Below the pieces are notes generated by a model that did not search any database, was not told where the DNA came from, and saw only the letters and a program-made list of their open reading frames with translations. Made by a program: the position numbers and the translations under genes. This document shows positions 49,412 to 61,255 of a stretch of 64,000 nucleotides of DNA, piece by piece. Within the stretch, counting starts at the first letter, position 1. Each line of letters begins with the position of its first letter. Source of the DNA: Longimicrobiales bacterium (GTDB lineage Bacteria; Gemmatimonadota; Gemmatimonadetes; Longimicrobiales; Gaopeijiaceae); the NCBI GenBank assembly GCA_958296005.1, contig CATQHQ010000001.1, positions 636,134 through 700,133 on the forward strand, given 5' to 3'.

Positions 49412-50269
49412 CTACGGCCAAGCCGGGTCCACACCGCCGAAGAGGTCGCCCTGGTTCCGATCTTTCTTGGAAGAGCGGTACTTCTTGAGGGATCGAAGGT
49501 CGCCGATGCCCAGGTGCCCGGCCCGGTCCAAGAGGCGGAGGAGGATCCGCGCTGTGGCCAGGGCGTCCCCGTAGGCTCGGTGCCGATCGTGGACAGGGAC
49601 GCGGAAGACTTGCGACAGGGTGCTCAGGTCGTGGCGGCCCAGCCCGGGGCACAGGCGACGAGAGAGGTCCACGGTGCAGAGCCGCTCCACCTCGGGCACG
49701 TCGCCCAGCACGTCGCCCAGCTGCGACCGGAGCCATCCCCAGTCGAAGGCGACGTTGTGGGCGACGAACACGTGCCCAGCGATGCGGCGGAACACCTCCT
49801 GGGCGATCTCGTCGAAGGCGGGGGCACCGGCGACCATCTCGTCGGTGATGCCCGTCATGCGGACGACGGTCGGTTGGATCCGCCGCCCGGGGTTCACCAG
49901 AGTGCGGAAGCGGCCCGCGACGGCGCCGTCGCGGATCTCGACCACCGCCACGTCGGTGATCCGGTGGCCGTGCTCGTATCGTCCTCCGGTCGTCTCCACG
50001 TCCACGACGGCATACGAGAGGCGGGACAAGGGCGTCCCGGGGCGAGGCATCCGGGGCCGAATGCTCCACAGGCCGTCGCCGGTGCCGTGGAAGCGGTCGT
50101 CGGCGCCCAGGAGCGCGAGGACGGCGGCGGCCGCCGCGCCGGTGTGGCCGTCGATGCCCATGACCTGCTTGGCCAGGTCGGTGGAGTGGACTGGACCGTT
50201 CTCCAGTGCGATCCAGGCCCGCTGGAGGAGAGATGTCTCTGCATCCCGCCGCCGCCGAGCCGACGTCAC
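49412..50269 (-). CDS. DnaQ-like 3'-5' exonuclease (DEDD family)
   Basis: YAVVDVETTGGRYEHGHRITDVAVVEI, VAHNVAFDWGWLR, RHRAYGDALATARIL. Confidence 0.85.
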   Translation of the reverse strand: MTSARRRRDAETSLLQRAWIALENGPVHSTDLAKQVMGIDGHTGAAAAAVLALLGADDRFHGTGDGLWSIRPRMPRPGTPLSRLSYAVVDVETTGGRYEHGHRITDVAVVEIRDGAVAGRFRTLVNPGRRIQPTVVRMTGITDEMVAGAPAFDEIAQEVFRRIAGHVFVAHNVAFDWGWLRSQLGDVLGDVPEVERLCTVDLSRRLCPGLGRHDLSTLSQVFRVPVHDRHRAYGDALATARILLRLLDRAGHLGIGDLRSLKKYRSSKKDRNQGDLFGGVDPAWP

Positions 50270-50903
50270 CCCTTCTTTCCCCTGGCCAGGGCGTAGGAGA
50301 GTCCCTCCAGCTCCAGCAGCATGCTCACGTTGCCGAGAGTCACGTCCACGGGCACCCGCAGCTGGGCCGGCGCAAAGTTGAGGATCGCCTTGACGCCCGC
50401 CGCGACCGCCCGGTCGGCGACGTTCTGGGCGACTGGGGCCGGCACCGCCAGGATCACGAGCTCGGTCCCGCTCTCCCGCAGAGCCTGCTCCATCTCGTCG
50501 TCGCCGCGGACCACTACGTTGCCCATCCGCGACCCCACCTTGGCCGGGTCGCTGTCCACGACCGTCGTGATGGCGAAGCCCCGCTTGCGGAACGGCTCGT
50601 ACTCGAAGAGCGCGGTCCCGATCCGCCCGGCCCCCACCAGCGCGACCCGCCACGTCGAATCCAGCCCCAGCACCCGGCGCAGCACCTGGGTGAGCTCGGG
50701 CACCGAATAGCCCAGTCCCCGCTTGCCGAACGACCCTAGGTAGGACAGGTCCTTCCGCACCTGGGCCGCCGTGGTCCCGCCGCGCTCGGCCAAGGCGGCG
50801 CTGGAGACGGTCGCCAACCCCGACCGCCCGAACTCCTCCAGAAAGCGGAGGTACCGGGAAAAGCGCCGGACCGTGCCGGCTGGAATCGGATGGTTTGCCG
50901 AGC

Positions 50904-50907
<4 letters not shown>
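50266..50907 (-). CDS. rex: Redox-sensing transcriptional repressor Rex; start codon not clear
   Basis: [64 protein letters not shown]. Confidence 0.9.
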
Positions 50908-52427
<1,520 letters not shown>

Positions 52428-52520
52428 CGTTCTTCAGTCCTTCGGGCGTTGCTGGGGGCGGCCAGCCGGCCAGCCGGTCCTCCAAAGGTAGCTATGAGCT
52501 GGATGGGGAGGCAGGTGGCG

Positions 52521-53690
52521 TCAATCCGTCTCTTCGATCCCCTCGTTGAGGACAGCCAAGTACTCGCGGTAGGCGAAGATGCGGTTGCGCGACTTCCTCG
52601 TGAGCTCCTCGGCGATCCCGTAGTCGACCAGGAGTTGCATCGCCCGCGACACCGTGGGGAACGTCAAGCCGGTCTGCTCCGTCGCTTCGCCGAGCGACAC
52701 GACGACGCGAGCCTTGAGCTCTTTGTGTACGTGTAGGGCCGACGATGCCCTGCGCCCGGCGCTGGTCGCGATCTGGTCGTAATCGTCCCGAAAGGTTCGG
52801 TTGAGCTTCCGGGCCGCCGAGACCGCGCCTTCCGCCGTGACCTGCACCCCCTCTAGGAAGAAGGCCAGCCATGCCTCCCAGTCGCCCGTTTGCCTTACCT
52901 GGTCGAGCAGCCGGTAGTACTCCTGGCGGTGCTGCTTCAAGAACAGGCTCAGGTAGAGAAGCGGCTGTCGCAACACGCCGGCGTGGCTCAGGATGAGCGT
53001 GACGAGAAGGCGTCCTACGCGCCCGTTGCCGTCCAAGAAGGGATGAATGGTCTCGAACTGGAGATGAGCGAGCCCGGCCTTGACGACCGTCGGCAAGCCG
53101 GGATCGTCGCTGTTGAGGAATCGTTCTAGCTCGCCCATGCACTCTTGCACGGCGGTGTGCGGCGGTGGCACGAAGACGGCGTTGCCCGGCCTGGAGCCGC
53201 CGATCCAGTTCTGGGAGCGCCGGAACTCCCCAGGAGCCGAGTGACGGCCGCGGCCTGTGGACAACAGAACCCCGTGCACATCTCGTATGAGCCGGTTGGA
53301 CATCGGGAAGTCCGCTTGCAAGCGGCTAAGGCCGTGGTTGAGGGCGGCGACGTAGCTTGAGACTTCTTCGACGTCGTCCCGCGGAGCCCCGGACGCTTGC
53401 CCCATTTCAAGGAACAACAAGTCGGCGAGCGACGACTGGATGCCCTCGATCTGCGAAGACAGCACGGCTTCCTTGCGGACGTACGAATAGATGAAGAGGC
53501 TCGCGTCGGGAAGGAAGATTGAGACGCCGTCCAGGCGTCCGAGAGCGAGGTTGGCGGACTCCAGGCGTCGTTGCAGCGGACCGCCGAGGTTAAGGCGGGG
53601 CCTCGGGGGCAACGGCACCGGCACGAAGGCGCGGACGCGCTCGCCCCCGGCGACCGTAACCTCGTAACGGCCGGTCTTTCCGCGCTGCAT
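52521..53690 (-). CDS. Fic family protein (class II-like with N-terminal inhibitory motif)
   Basis: HPFLDGNGRVGR active site; SSQIEG inhibitory-helix motif; C-terminal winged-helix-like region. Confidence 0.92.
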   Translation of the reverse strand: MQRGKTGRYEVTVAGGERVRAFVPVPLPPRPRLNLGGPLQRRLESANLALGRLDGVSIFLPDASLFIYSYVRKEAVLSSQIEGIQSSLADLLFLEMGQASGAPRDDVEEVSSYVAALNHGLSRLQADFPMSNRLIRDVHGVLLSTGRGRHSAPGEFRRSQNWIGGSRPGNAVFVPPPHTAVQECMGELERFLNSDDPGLPTVVKAGLAHLQFETIHPFLDGNGRVGRLLVTLILSHAGVLRQPLLYLSLFLKQHRQEYYRLLDQVRQTGDWEAWLAFFLEGVQVTAEGAVSAARKLNRTFRDDYDQIATSAGRRASSALHVHKELKARVVVSLGEATEQTGLTFPTVSRAMQLLVDYGIAEELTRKSRNRIFAYREYLAVLNEGIEETD

Positions 53691-53717
53691 GAAGCTCCTC
53701 CGGTTGTTAACGGTGCT

Positions 53718-53742
53718 TTGAATAACGGATCGCGCTATTCAA
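53718..53742. promoter_or_regulatory. Inverted repeat TTGAATA-N11-TATTCAA upstream of fic (candidate operator)
   Basis: 7-bp perfect inverted repeat in an AT-rich stretch 28 bp upstream of the fic start. Confidence 0.45.
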
Positions 53743-54028
53743 GATTTGCGATTTAAGTATTAATAACACGCCGCCGCGGGCGCACAGACCGCGCTTGACC
53801 GGGCCTTTACGCCCGGGACACGCTCTCAACCGCCCAAGATGTCCGTCCGCGTAGTGCCGGGCGGTTCGGCGCGTGGGGGACGGCCCGTCGACTCGGGGCG
53901 CTCTGGTAGCGCTCCGGGTCGGTGGTGACGCGCACGGGGTCGGTCGCGCCGGGGAGCGTGACGCCGTACTCGCGGTTGTCCCGGCGGCCTCTCCCGAAGC
54001 TTACCGCGGTCGCAGAACGGCAACAACA

Positions 54029-54472
54029 CTAGCTGGCAACGGCATGTGGCATGTTGCTAAAGATGTCATCGTGCTTGTCTTCGAGAACTCTCTGGGCCAC
54101 GATGTAGTTCTCCCGGCGCCTTGCCCTGGCGTCCTTCGCGTTCTCGACGTTCTGAATCGCTTTGTCGACCGCGACGGCTACTTGGGACGCGCGAAGCCGG
54201 GCGACAGCCACTTCGATGCCAACGATACGGCTGGAGTACTTGCCCAGGCGAATGCAGACGCCGTCGTCGACGTCGAAGTTGCGATACTTTTCGTCCACCA
54301 TGTAGCGGAACTCCACTACAAAGCGATTGCGGTTCTTGTCGTAGCCTCCGCGAACGCCGTCGGGTATGTCGTAAGGAGATATCAGGATGCCAACTTCGAT
54401 GGCGTCGCCTAGTACCACGTAATTTCCGGGCGTCACTCTGATCCAGGATCCGAGAGCCTGTTGTATGCTCAT
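54029..54472 (-). CDS. Hypothetical protein, 147 aa
   Basis: Continuous ORF with charged, non-low-complexity composition; no recognised family. Confidence 0.5.
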   Translation of the reverse strand: MSIQQALGSWIRVTPGNYVVLGDAIEVGILISPYDIPDGVRGGYDKNRNRFVVEFRYMVDEKYRNFDVDDGVCIRLGKYSSRIVGIEVAVARLRASQVAVAVDKAIQNVENAKDARARRRENYIVAQRVLEDKHDDIFSNMPHAVAS

Positions 54473-54642
54473 AGCCCCCGAACCGGGTCGTGGTATTCTC
54501 GGCTGCCCGTCGTGGTAACCACCTGGGCTAGATCAGCCGCGAAGTCGGCGTCGGTGACCCCGGCCAGCACGTCTTCTCTGGGCCGACAGGTCTCGAAGAT
54601 GGTGGGGACGGTCATGAGGGCGAGGGTGCGAGGCGTGTGATT

Positions 54643-55791
54643 CTACCGACCTCGGGCCGCCCGGGCCAGCAAGTCGCCACCGCTGGTGCAGTCGATGATC
54701 AGGTCGGCGACCTCGGCAACTCGCTCCAGGTCCGTTGCGCCCTCGAGCAACGCGGCAAGCCCCTCCGCCGTCTCCGAACCGAACTTCCGCCGCGCTTGGC
54801 GCACCAGCGTCGCCCGTTGCTCAAGCCGCGCACGTGCCTCGCCTTCCTGCCGGCCCTCCTGCCGGCCTTGCCGACGACCTTCCTGCCGGCCCTCCTCGAG
54901 TCCCTTCCGGCGGGCTTCCCGGCGCTCCGCCGCCCACCACGTCTCCACGACTGGGCTCGCCAGGTCCTCCAGCTCCCGCAACTTCGCCATCTCTTCCTCC
55001 TTAGCCCCGTCTTCGATCATCGAGCTCCGCACCCACTCCACCAGCGCCCGTCTCGCCGGGCTGTCCTCCGGCAGCAACTCCCGCAACACTGCCAGCGCCT
55101 CGTCAAATTCGGCCCGGTCCCGGGCGTAGCGCAACCTCAGCCCCGCCGTCCGGGGCGTGTCCGCCCGCGTCAGCGCCTTCGCCTCCTCCGCCTCCGACAC
55201 CAGGAGGAACTCGTGCCCGAGGGCAAACGGCAGGAACGCCTTCGCCTCGTCCGTCAGCATCTCCTCGAGGCGGGTTGGCGCGTCCCACGGCTTGGCCCCG
55301 AGGTACACGACGATCGGCAGCACCGGCGGCAACTTCCGCCGCTTTCGCACCTCCGGGTCCCTGGCGAGCTCCTCGTAGATCAGGGCCGTCTCCAGCAGGA
55401 TCCGCACCGGCATGCGCCAGTCCACCGTGGACTGGGCTTCGAAGAGGAAGACCACGTAGAGCCACGAGTCCCGGAACGGCGCCTTCCACACCATGTCCGC
55501 GTGGCGGACGGCTCTGGACTTGCTGTCGATGTACTCGGTCGGCCCCTTCCGGAGCTTGGCGAGCTCCACATCCGCGACGATCCTCCCGAAGACGTGCTTG
55601 CCCAGGAACTCGTCCACCATGCCCTTGTCGCCGTAGAAGCCCTTGGCACTCTTGTCGATCGGTTGGTGAATCGCCTTGCGGTGAACCTCGTCCGTGGGAG
55701 ACGCTTCGTCGGAAGGCTTGTCCCGGGGTGCCTCCCGCTCGGGGGGCTTGCCTGCTGGGCTCCGATCTCGGGGGCCGGCGGCCGCCGCCAT
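54643..55791 (-). CDS. Rpn/YhgA-like PD-(D/E)XK nuclease family protein
   Basis: DKGMVDEFLGKHVFGRIVADVELAKLRKGPTEYIDSKSRAVRHADMVWKA...LYVVFLFEAQSTVDWRMPVRILLETALIYEEL; (EGRQEG)n C-terminal coiled repeats. Confidence 0.8.
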   Translation of the reverse strand: MAAAAGPRDRSPAGKPPEREAPRDKPSDEASPTDEVHRKAIHQPIDKSAKGFYGDKGMVDEFLGKHVFGRIVADVELAKLRKGPTEYIDSKSRAVRHADMVWKAPFRDSWLYVVFLFEAQSTVDWRMPVRILLETALIYEELARDPEVRKRRKLPPVLPIVVYLGAKPWDAPTRLEEMLTDEAKAFLPFALGHEFLLVSEAEEAKALTRADTPRTAGLRLRYARDRAEFDEALAVLRELLPEDSPARRALVEWVRSSMIEDGAKEEEMAKLRELEDLASPVVETWWAAERREARRKGLEEGRQEGRRQGRQEGRQEGEARARLEQRATLVRQARRKFGSETAEGLAALLEGATDLERVAEVADLIIDCTSGGDLLARAARGR

Positions 55792-56075
55792 GGACGCCTC
55801 TCCTCGAAGGGCGTGGTCGGGGTTCCGGCGGTCCCGGCCGACGACGGTCTCTGGAGGATTAAAGACCGGGCTCGGGAGGCCCGCCGGATATGGGCTCCCC
55901 TAAAGCGTCGCGATCTGGAATGGGCGCCTCCATGGCTGGATGAGACTACTCTATGGAGACAGGGTTGCATGACGCCCACCGCACGTCCGCGTGGGCCAGC
56001 GCGATTAGGCGGCTGTGGGTCTTGCCGCCGCCGTGCGAGGAAGTCCCTCGTGCTCGCGCAGGCGTGCGATCCGCC

Positions 56076-59000
56076 TTATCTGAACTCGATTCGGCCGAGG
56101 AGTCCCATGCGGCGCTCGCTGGGCTGCAGGCTGGTGTTCTTCACCTGCTCGCCGAAGAGGTCGATCATCAGGCGCAGGCCCTGGGCGCCCTGGCCCTGGC
56201 CTTCGCCGGGCTGGCCGCCCAGCACCGACCACTGCGTGCCCACGTTGAGGCGGTAGCCGTCTGCCCCTTCCCGGCTCCAGCGACCGAACGGCCTGACTTG
56301 GCCGCCGCCGGGCAGGACCGCGCCCCAGCCCAGCTCCATCGCCAGCCGGTCCGGGGTCAAGCCCGGAGCGTCGGCGGCGGCGTGCTGGGCCATGGCCTGA
56401 GGGCCGAGCCGACCTTGCGTCTGCCAGAGGGTGTGGGCACCGCCGCCGGCACCCCACGACGGCTCAAGCGAGAACGAGAGGCCGCCCTGGTCCCGGCCGG
56501 GCTGCAGCCGCAGCGCGACGCTCGCGTTCCACTCCTTGAAGTCCTCGGCCTGGTGGACCAGCAGCGTCCGGCCCCAGGCGTCCACGCTGAACCCGCTGGC
56601 GCGGTGGGTGAACCCGAGCTCGGCGCCCGCCTCGGCGCCCATCCCCGTCTCGGCGTCGCCGCGGTCCAGCCGACCGCCCAGCTCGAGGCGCGTGCGAAGC
56701 GATGCGCCGCCCACCGCCCACTGGCCGCTCAGCTCCGGGGCCAGCCGCACCCGCTGCGCATTGGCCGTCACTCCCGCCAGCTCCGTCGCGTCGGCGGACT
56801 GGATCCGCACCGAGAACGCGTCGGCCTTCAGCGCCAGCGCGCCGACGAGCTCCTGGCGTGCGCCGACCGCGCCCATGCGCATGTCGAGGTCGGTGCTGAA
56901 CCGGCCGCCGCCGGCCAGCTCCTCCAGGTCGGCGCTGCCTCGGCCCGCGCCCGCCGCGCCCCACAGCCCCAAGCCCTCGCGGGGCGACCAGTGGAGGTAG
57001 GGGTAGAGGCTGGTCAGGCGGGCGTCCACCGATCCCGTACCGTTGATCCCGCTCTCGAAATCCGACTCCATGCCGCTGCGCGACCCGGCCAAGCCCAGCA
57101 GCAGGCCCGAGCCGAACCGGTAGTCGAGCCCGGCATACGCCGAGCGCGTCCGGCCTTCAAGTGCGAACCCGTCGTCGGGGACGCCCTCGAACTCGCCCGC
57201 GCTGGCTTGGCCCCACAGCGTCCAGCCGGCGCGCGACGCGGCGGCCTGCGGCGGGGCGGCGTCGAGGCTGTCCGCGCCGCCGCCGCCGAACGACAGCTGG
57301 AACGAGCTCTGGGAGAGCAAGTTGCGACGGGACACCGGGTCGAACTCAAGGCCGCCGGGCCCGACCTCGGCCGCGCCTTCCTGCTGGCCTCGGTACGCGC
57401 CACCGCCGCCGAACCCGAACCCGCCCTGCTCCCCGCCACCGCCGCCGAACAGCAGCGTCGCCGTGTCGATCGTCGCGCCGGAACCGCCGGCAGGACCGAC
57501 GAGGGCCGCGCCGGGGTGCGAGAGCCGCGCGCCCAGCAGGCCGCTCGCGCCGCGCGCCAGCGTTGCCAGGCCGCACGCCTCGCCACCGCCGAACTCGCCG
57601 CAACCCACCGAGCGACCGCCCAGCCGGACGTGCGAGCGCCCCAGCGCGCTCGACGACTCGACGCCCAACCGCCCGCCGATCGCGTCGACCGTCTCCGCGC
57701 CCACCGACCGTCCGAACGCCGCCAGCGCCAGCTTCAGCGCCCGCTCCCGCTCCGACCTCGACGCCTCCACCGTCACCTGCACCTCCTGCATCGCCTCCAG
57801 TCCGCCCGGATCCGTCGCCCGCACCGTCACCGTCGCCACTCCGATCGCCTGCGGCGCGATCGACAGCCTCCCCGCCTCCGTCACCGCCGCCAGCGCCACC
57901 CCCGGTGCCGACGACTCCGCCGCGTAGCTCAACGCGTCGCCGTCCGGGTCCCGGAAGTACGGTCCCAGCTCCTCTTCCGCCGCCGCGCCGTACGCCTCCA
58001 GTACCTTCGGCGCGATCCCGCCCACCGCCTCCGGGCCCTCGTTCACGTCCAGGATCGTCACCACCACATCCGCCTCGTCGACCAGCCCGCCCGCGTCCAC
58101 CACCCGCACCACCAGCGCGTACCGCGGCGGCCCGTCCTCGTAGTTCTCGCCCCCGCCCACGTACCGCACCTCGCCGCTCGTGCCGTCCACCTCGAACCGC
58201 GCCTCGTCGCCGCTCGCCAGCCCGTACGTCAGCACGTCGCCCGCGTCCACGTCCGTCGCCTCCACGCGCCCCAGGTCCCGCGGTCCGCGCACGTTCTCCG
58301 CCAGCTCGAAAGCGTACGCCGAGTCGGCGAACGCCGGCGCCTCGTTCACGTCCAGCAGCGCCACCGTCACCGGCGCTCGGTGCGTCAGCCCGCCCCGGTC
58401 CGCGACCACCACCTCGAACTCCCAGCCCGCCGGGCCAGTCTCCGCGTCCTCGCCGCTTCCCACGTACCGCACCTCGCCCGTCGCTCCGTCCACCTCAAAC
58501 CGCTCCGCGTCCTCGCCCGCCAGGCTGTACGTCAGCGTGTCCGCCCGGTCCGGGTCCGTCGCGCCCACCACGCCCAGGCTGATCGGCCCGGGCGCGTTCT
58601 CCTCGATCTCGTACTCGTAGTTCGGCTCCCCGAACCGCGGACCCTCGTTCACGTCCAGCAGCGACACCGTCGCCCTCGCCTCCACCTCGATCCCGCCGCC
58701 GTCCGTCGCCCTCACCACCAAGTCCCAGCTCGCCGGACCCGTCTCCGCGTCCTCGCCTCCGCCCACGTACCGCACCTCGCCCGTCGCCGCGTCCACCTCG
58801 AACTGCTCCGCGTCGCCCTCCGCCAAGCCGTACGTCAGCCGGTCCCCCGCGTCCGGGTCCGTCGCCCTCACCCTCCCCAGCACCACCGGTCCGACCGCGT
58901 TCTCCGCCAGCTCGAAAGCGTACGCAGCGTCGGCGAATGCCGGCGCCTCGTTCACGTTCGTCAGCGCCACCGCCACCTTGGCCTCGACCTTCAGTCCCGC

Positions 59001-61133
59001 CAGGTCCACAGCGCTTACCTCCAGCTCCCACGACCTCGGCCCGCCACCCTCGTAGTCCTCGCCGCCGCCCACGTACCGCACCTCGCCCGTCGCCCGGTCC
59101 ACCTCGAACCGCTCGCCGTCGCCCGCTTCCATCCGGTACGTCAGCGTGTCGCCCTCGTCCAGGTCCACCGCCTCCGCCACCCCCAGCACCACCGGCCCGA
59201 CCACGTTCTCCGCCAGCTCGAACGCGAACTCCTCGGCCACGAACACGGGCGCGTCGTTCACGTTCAGCACCTTCACGCTCGCCAACGCCGTCCCGACCCG
59301 ACCGTCGCTCGCCTCCGCCCGCAGCTCCATCAGGTACTCCGACCGCCGCTCCGCGTCCTCGCCCGTCCCCACGTACGTCAGCTCGCCGCTCGATGCGTCC
59401 AGCTCGAACAGCCCCTCGCCCCCGCCGCCCAGCACGTACGTCAACCCGTCGCCGAACGGGTCCGTCGCCCCCACCGTCCCCAGCACCAATGGCCCCGCCA
59501 CGTCCTCCGTCAGCTCGAACTCGTACTTCGACACGCCGAAGTACGGGTCCGTCCCGCCCCCGCCGTTCACCTCCTGCCCGTCGATGTCCGACATCGCGTG
59601 GCTTCCCAGCCCCAGCTCCGCTGCCGTCGAGCCCCCCGCGATCAAGATCTCTCCCCCGTTCAGCTCCAGCGCGTCCTCCGGCACACCGAACCCGTCGGGG
59701 TCCACATCCGCCCCCAGCACCACGTAGCGGAACACCAGCACCGCCGTCCCGCTCCCCGAGGCATACGCCGCCCGCCGCCGCCCACCGCCAATCGTCAACG
59801 CCAGCCGCGGCTTGCCCGACACCGTCACCAACCTGTCGAACGCCACGTGCACCACGATCTCGCTCCCCAACGCGTACGCGCCGCTCGCGCCCGGCGCGCT
59901 GAATACCGACACTCCCGACACCGCCGGTGCCGTCTCCACCGCGTGGTTTACCCTGTGGAGCCCGTCGTTCGAGATCGCGTGGGAGCCCAATGCCAGTATT
60001 GCCGACACATCCTCCCCGGCATTCTTGATCGTCCCGCCGTTCAGCGTCAGCGCACTCGGCCCGACGCTGATCCCGTCGGTGTCCTCGTCCCCAGTCTGCA
60101 CGCGGTAGCCGAACGTCAGGCTGGCCGTCCCCGTGCCCGAAGCGTAGGAAGCTTGGCGCGTCCCCGTGGACAACCCCAGCGCCAGCTGCGGCTCACCCGT
60201 CACCGCCACCGCCTTGTTGAACGTCACCGCGATCTCGATCAGCTCGGCCAGCCCGTACGTGTTGCCGCTCGCCGGAAGGCTCGAAAACGACACGTCGCTC
60301 ACCCCCGCCGGTCCCAGGCTGCTGTCCACCCAAACCTGGACTCCACCACCAGGTATAGGCAGCACTAGGCCTACCGCCGCCGTCGTCCCGCCGCGAGCGT
60401 CGTTGATCGACCCGCCGTTCAGCGTCAGCGCAGTCGTTGCAACGGTGATACCGTCGTTGTCGCTGTCGCCCGCTACCACCGTGTAGCGGAACAGTAGGGT
60501 AGTCGTCCCCGAGCCCGAGGCGTAGTTCGCTTGGCGCGTCCCCGAGTCGATCCCCAGCGCCACCTGCGGCGTGCCCGTCACCGTCACCTTGCGGGTGAAT
60601 ATCATCGTAAACTCGATCTGCTCGCCCAGCTTATGAACGCGGCCAAGAGAGACGCCGCCTCGCGTAGGAAAGAAGTTCGTAATCGCCGCCGTCGTGAACG
60701 TCCCGCCCGCCACCTTGTGGCCAGAGGCGTTGGCGATCGCAGTTAGAGCCAGACTGCTGATCTGGGATCCGCCCGAGCCACGGATGATCCCGGTCAACGC
60801 CCCTGTCGCGATGCTGATCCCGTTGGCGTCCACGTCCGCTGTCACCACCGTGTACCGGAACACCAGCGACGTCGTCGGGGTATTCCGGGGCGTAATAGGG
60901 TTCGCTGCGCGCGCCGTCGAGCCGATCGTCAGCTCCAGACTCGGCGGGGACACGGAGCCATAGCTCACGGTGCCGTTGGCGAAACCCACCGTGACCTCGA
61001 TGGTCTCGCCACGCTCGTACGTGGTGCCCACCGCGGGCGAGCTGGTGATGCTCGTGCTACTGATGCTCTGAGCCTTCGCGTCGCCCGCAACCGTGGCGGC
61101 GAGCGCCAAGGCAAACAGCCCTAACTTACGCAT
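56076..61133 (-). CDS. Large secreted protein: about 4 SwmB-like repeats, 5 cadherin-like repeats, Ig-like domain and C-terminal beta-barrel-like domain
   Basis: Signal peptide MRKLGLFALALAATVAGDAKAQ; repeats YASGSGTxxLxFRYxVxxxDxDxDGI; cadherin units DVNEAPAFADxAYAFELAENxxGPxxLGxVxATDxDAGDxLTY; barrel-like C-terminal 500+ aa. Confidence 0.85.
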   Translation of the reverse strand: MRKLGLFALALAATVAGDAKAQSISSTSITSSPAVGTTYERGETIEVTVGFANGTVSYGSVSPPSLELTIGSTARAANPITPRNTPTTSLVFRYTVVTADVDANGISIATGALTGIIRGSGGSQISSLALTAIANASGHKVAGGTFTTAAITNFFPTRGGVSLGRVHKLGEQIEFTMIFTRKVTVTGTPQVALGIDSGTRQANYASGSGTTTLLFRYTVVAGDSDNDGITVATTALTLNGGSINDARGGTTAAVGLVLPIPGGGVQVWVDSSLGPAGVSDVSFSSLPASGNTYGLAELIEIAVTFNKAVAVTGEPQLALGLSTGTRQASYASGTGTASLTFGYRVQTGDEDTDGISVGPSALTLNGGTIKNAGEDVSAILALGSHAISNDGLHRVNHAVETAPAVSGVSVFSAPGASGAYALGSEIVVHVAFDRLVTVSGKPRLALTIGGGRRRAAYASGSGTAVLVFRYVVLGADVDPDGFGVPEDALELNGGEILIAGGSTAAELGLGSHAMSDIDGQEVNGGGGTDPYFGVSKYEFELTEDVAGPLVLGTVGATDPFGDGLTYVLGGGGEGLFELDASSGELTYVGTGEDAERRSEYLMELRAEASDGRVGTALASVKVLNVNDAPVFVAEEFAFELAENVVGPVVLGVAEAVDLDEGDTLTYRMEAGDGERFEVDRATGEVRYVGGGEDYEGGGPRSWELEVSAVDLAGLKVEAKVAVALTNVNEAPAFADAAYAFELAENAVGPVVLGRVRATDPDAGDRLTYGLAEGDAEQFEVDAATGEVRYVGGGEDAETGPASWDLVVRATDGGGIEVEARATVSLLDVNEGPRFGEPNYEYEIEENAPGPISLGVVGATDPDRADTLTYSLAGEDAERFEVDGATGEVRYVGSGEDAETGPAGWEFEVVVADRGGLTHRAPVTVALLDVNEAPAFADSAYAFELAENVRGPRDLGRVEATDVDAGDVLTYGLASGDEARFEVDGTSGEVRYVGGGENYEDGPPRYALVVRVVDAGGLVDEADVVVTILDVNEGPEAVGGIAPKVLEAYGAAAEEELGPYFRDPDGDALSYAAESSAPGVALAAVTEAGRLSIAPQAIGVATVTVRATDPGGLEAMQEVQVTVEASRSERERALKLALAAFGRSVGAETVDAIGGRLGVESSSALGRSHVRLGGRSVGCGEFGGGEACGLATLARGASGLLGARLSHPGAALVGPAGGSGATIDTATLLFGGGGGEQGGFGFGGGGAYRGQQEGAAEVGPGGLEFDPVSRRNLLSQSSFQLSFGGGGADSLDAAPPQAAASRAGWTLWGQASAGEFEGVPDDGFALEGRTRSAYAGLDYRFGSGLLLGLAGSRSGMESDFESGINGTGSVDARLTSLYPYLHWSPREGLGLWGAAGAGRGSADLEELAGGGRFSTDLDMRMGAVGARQELVGALALKADAFSVRIQSADATELAGVTANAQRVRLAPELSGQWAVGGASLRTRLELGGRLDRGDAETGMGAEAGAELGFTHRASGFSVDAWGRTLLVHQAEDFKEWNASVALRLQPGRDQGGLSFSLEPSWGAGGGAHTLWQTQGRLGPQAMAQHAAADAPGLTPDRLAMELGWGAVLPGGGQVRPFGRWSREGADGYRLNVGTQWSVLGGQPGEGQGQGAQGLRLMIDLFGEQVKNTSLQPSERRMGLLGRIEFR

Positions 61134-61255
61134 CCTCTTCGTCCTAATTTGGGATCATGGCACCGTGTCACCTCGAAAATATTGGCCAACTTCCCACAGT
61201 GGCACAAGTCAACCCCGCTTGTCCCGGGCGTGTCCGTCCGCGTCCATCCAACGGC

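Noticed and set aside
52428-52500. Possible SAH riboswitch upstream of ahcY
   Set aside because: GC-rich stems are present but I could not match the conserved SAH aptamer core; an Infernal search would decide
53766-54028. Possible remnant coding sequence between fic and the 147-aa ORF
   Set aside because: Only short, low-complexity reading frames and no recognisable domain
55953-60368. 1471-aa ORF antisense to the cadherin-like gene
   Set aside because: Arg/His/Pro-rich shadow frame of a repetitive high-GC gene; the minus-strand reading has signal peptide and clear domains
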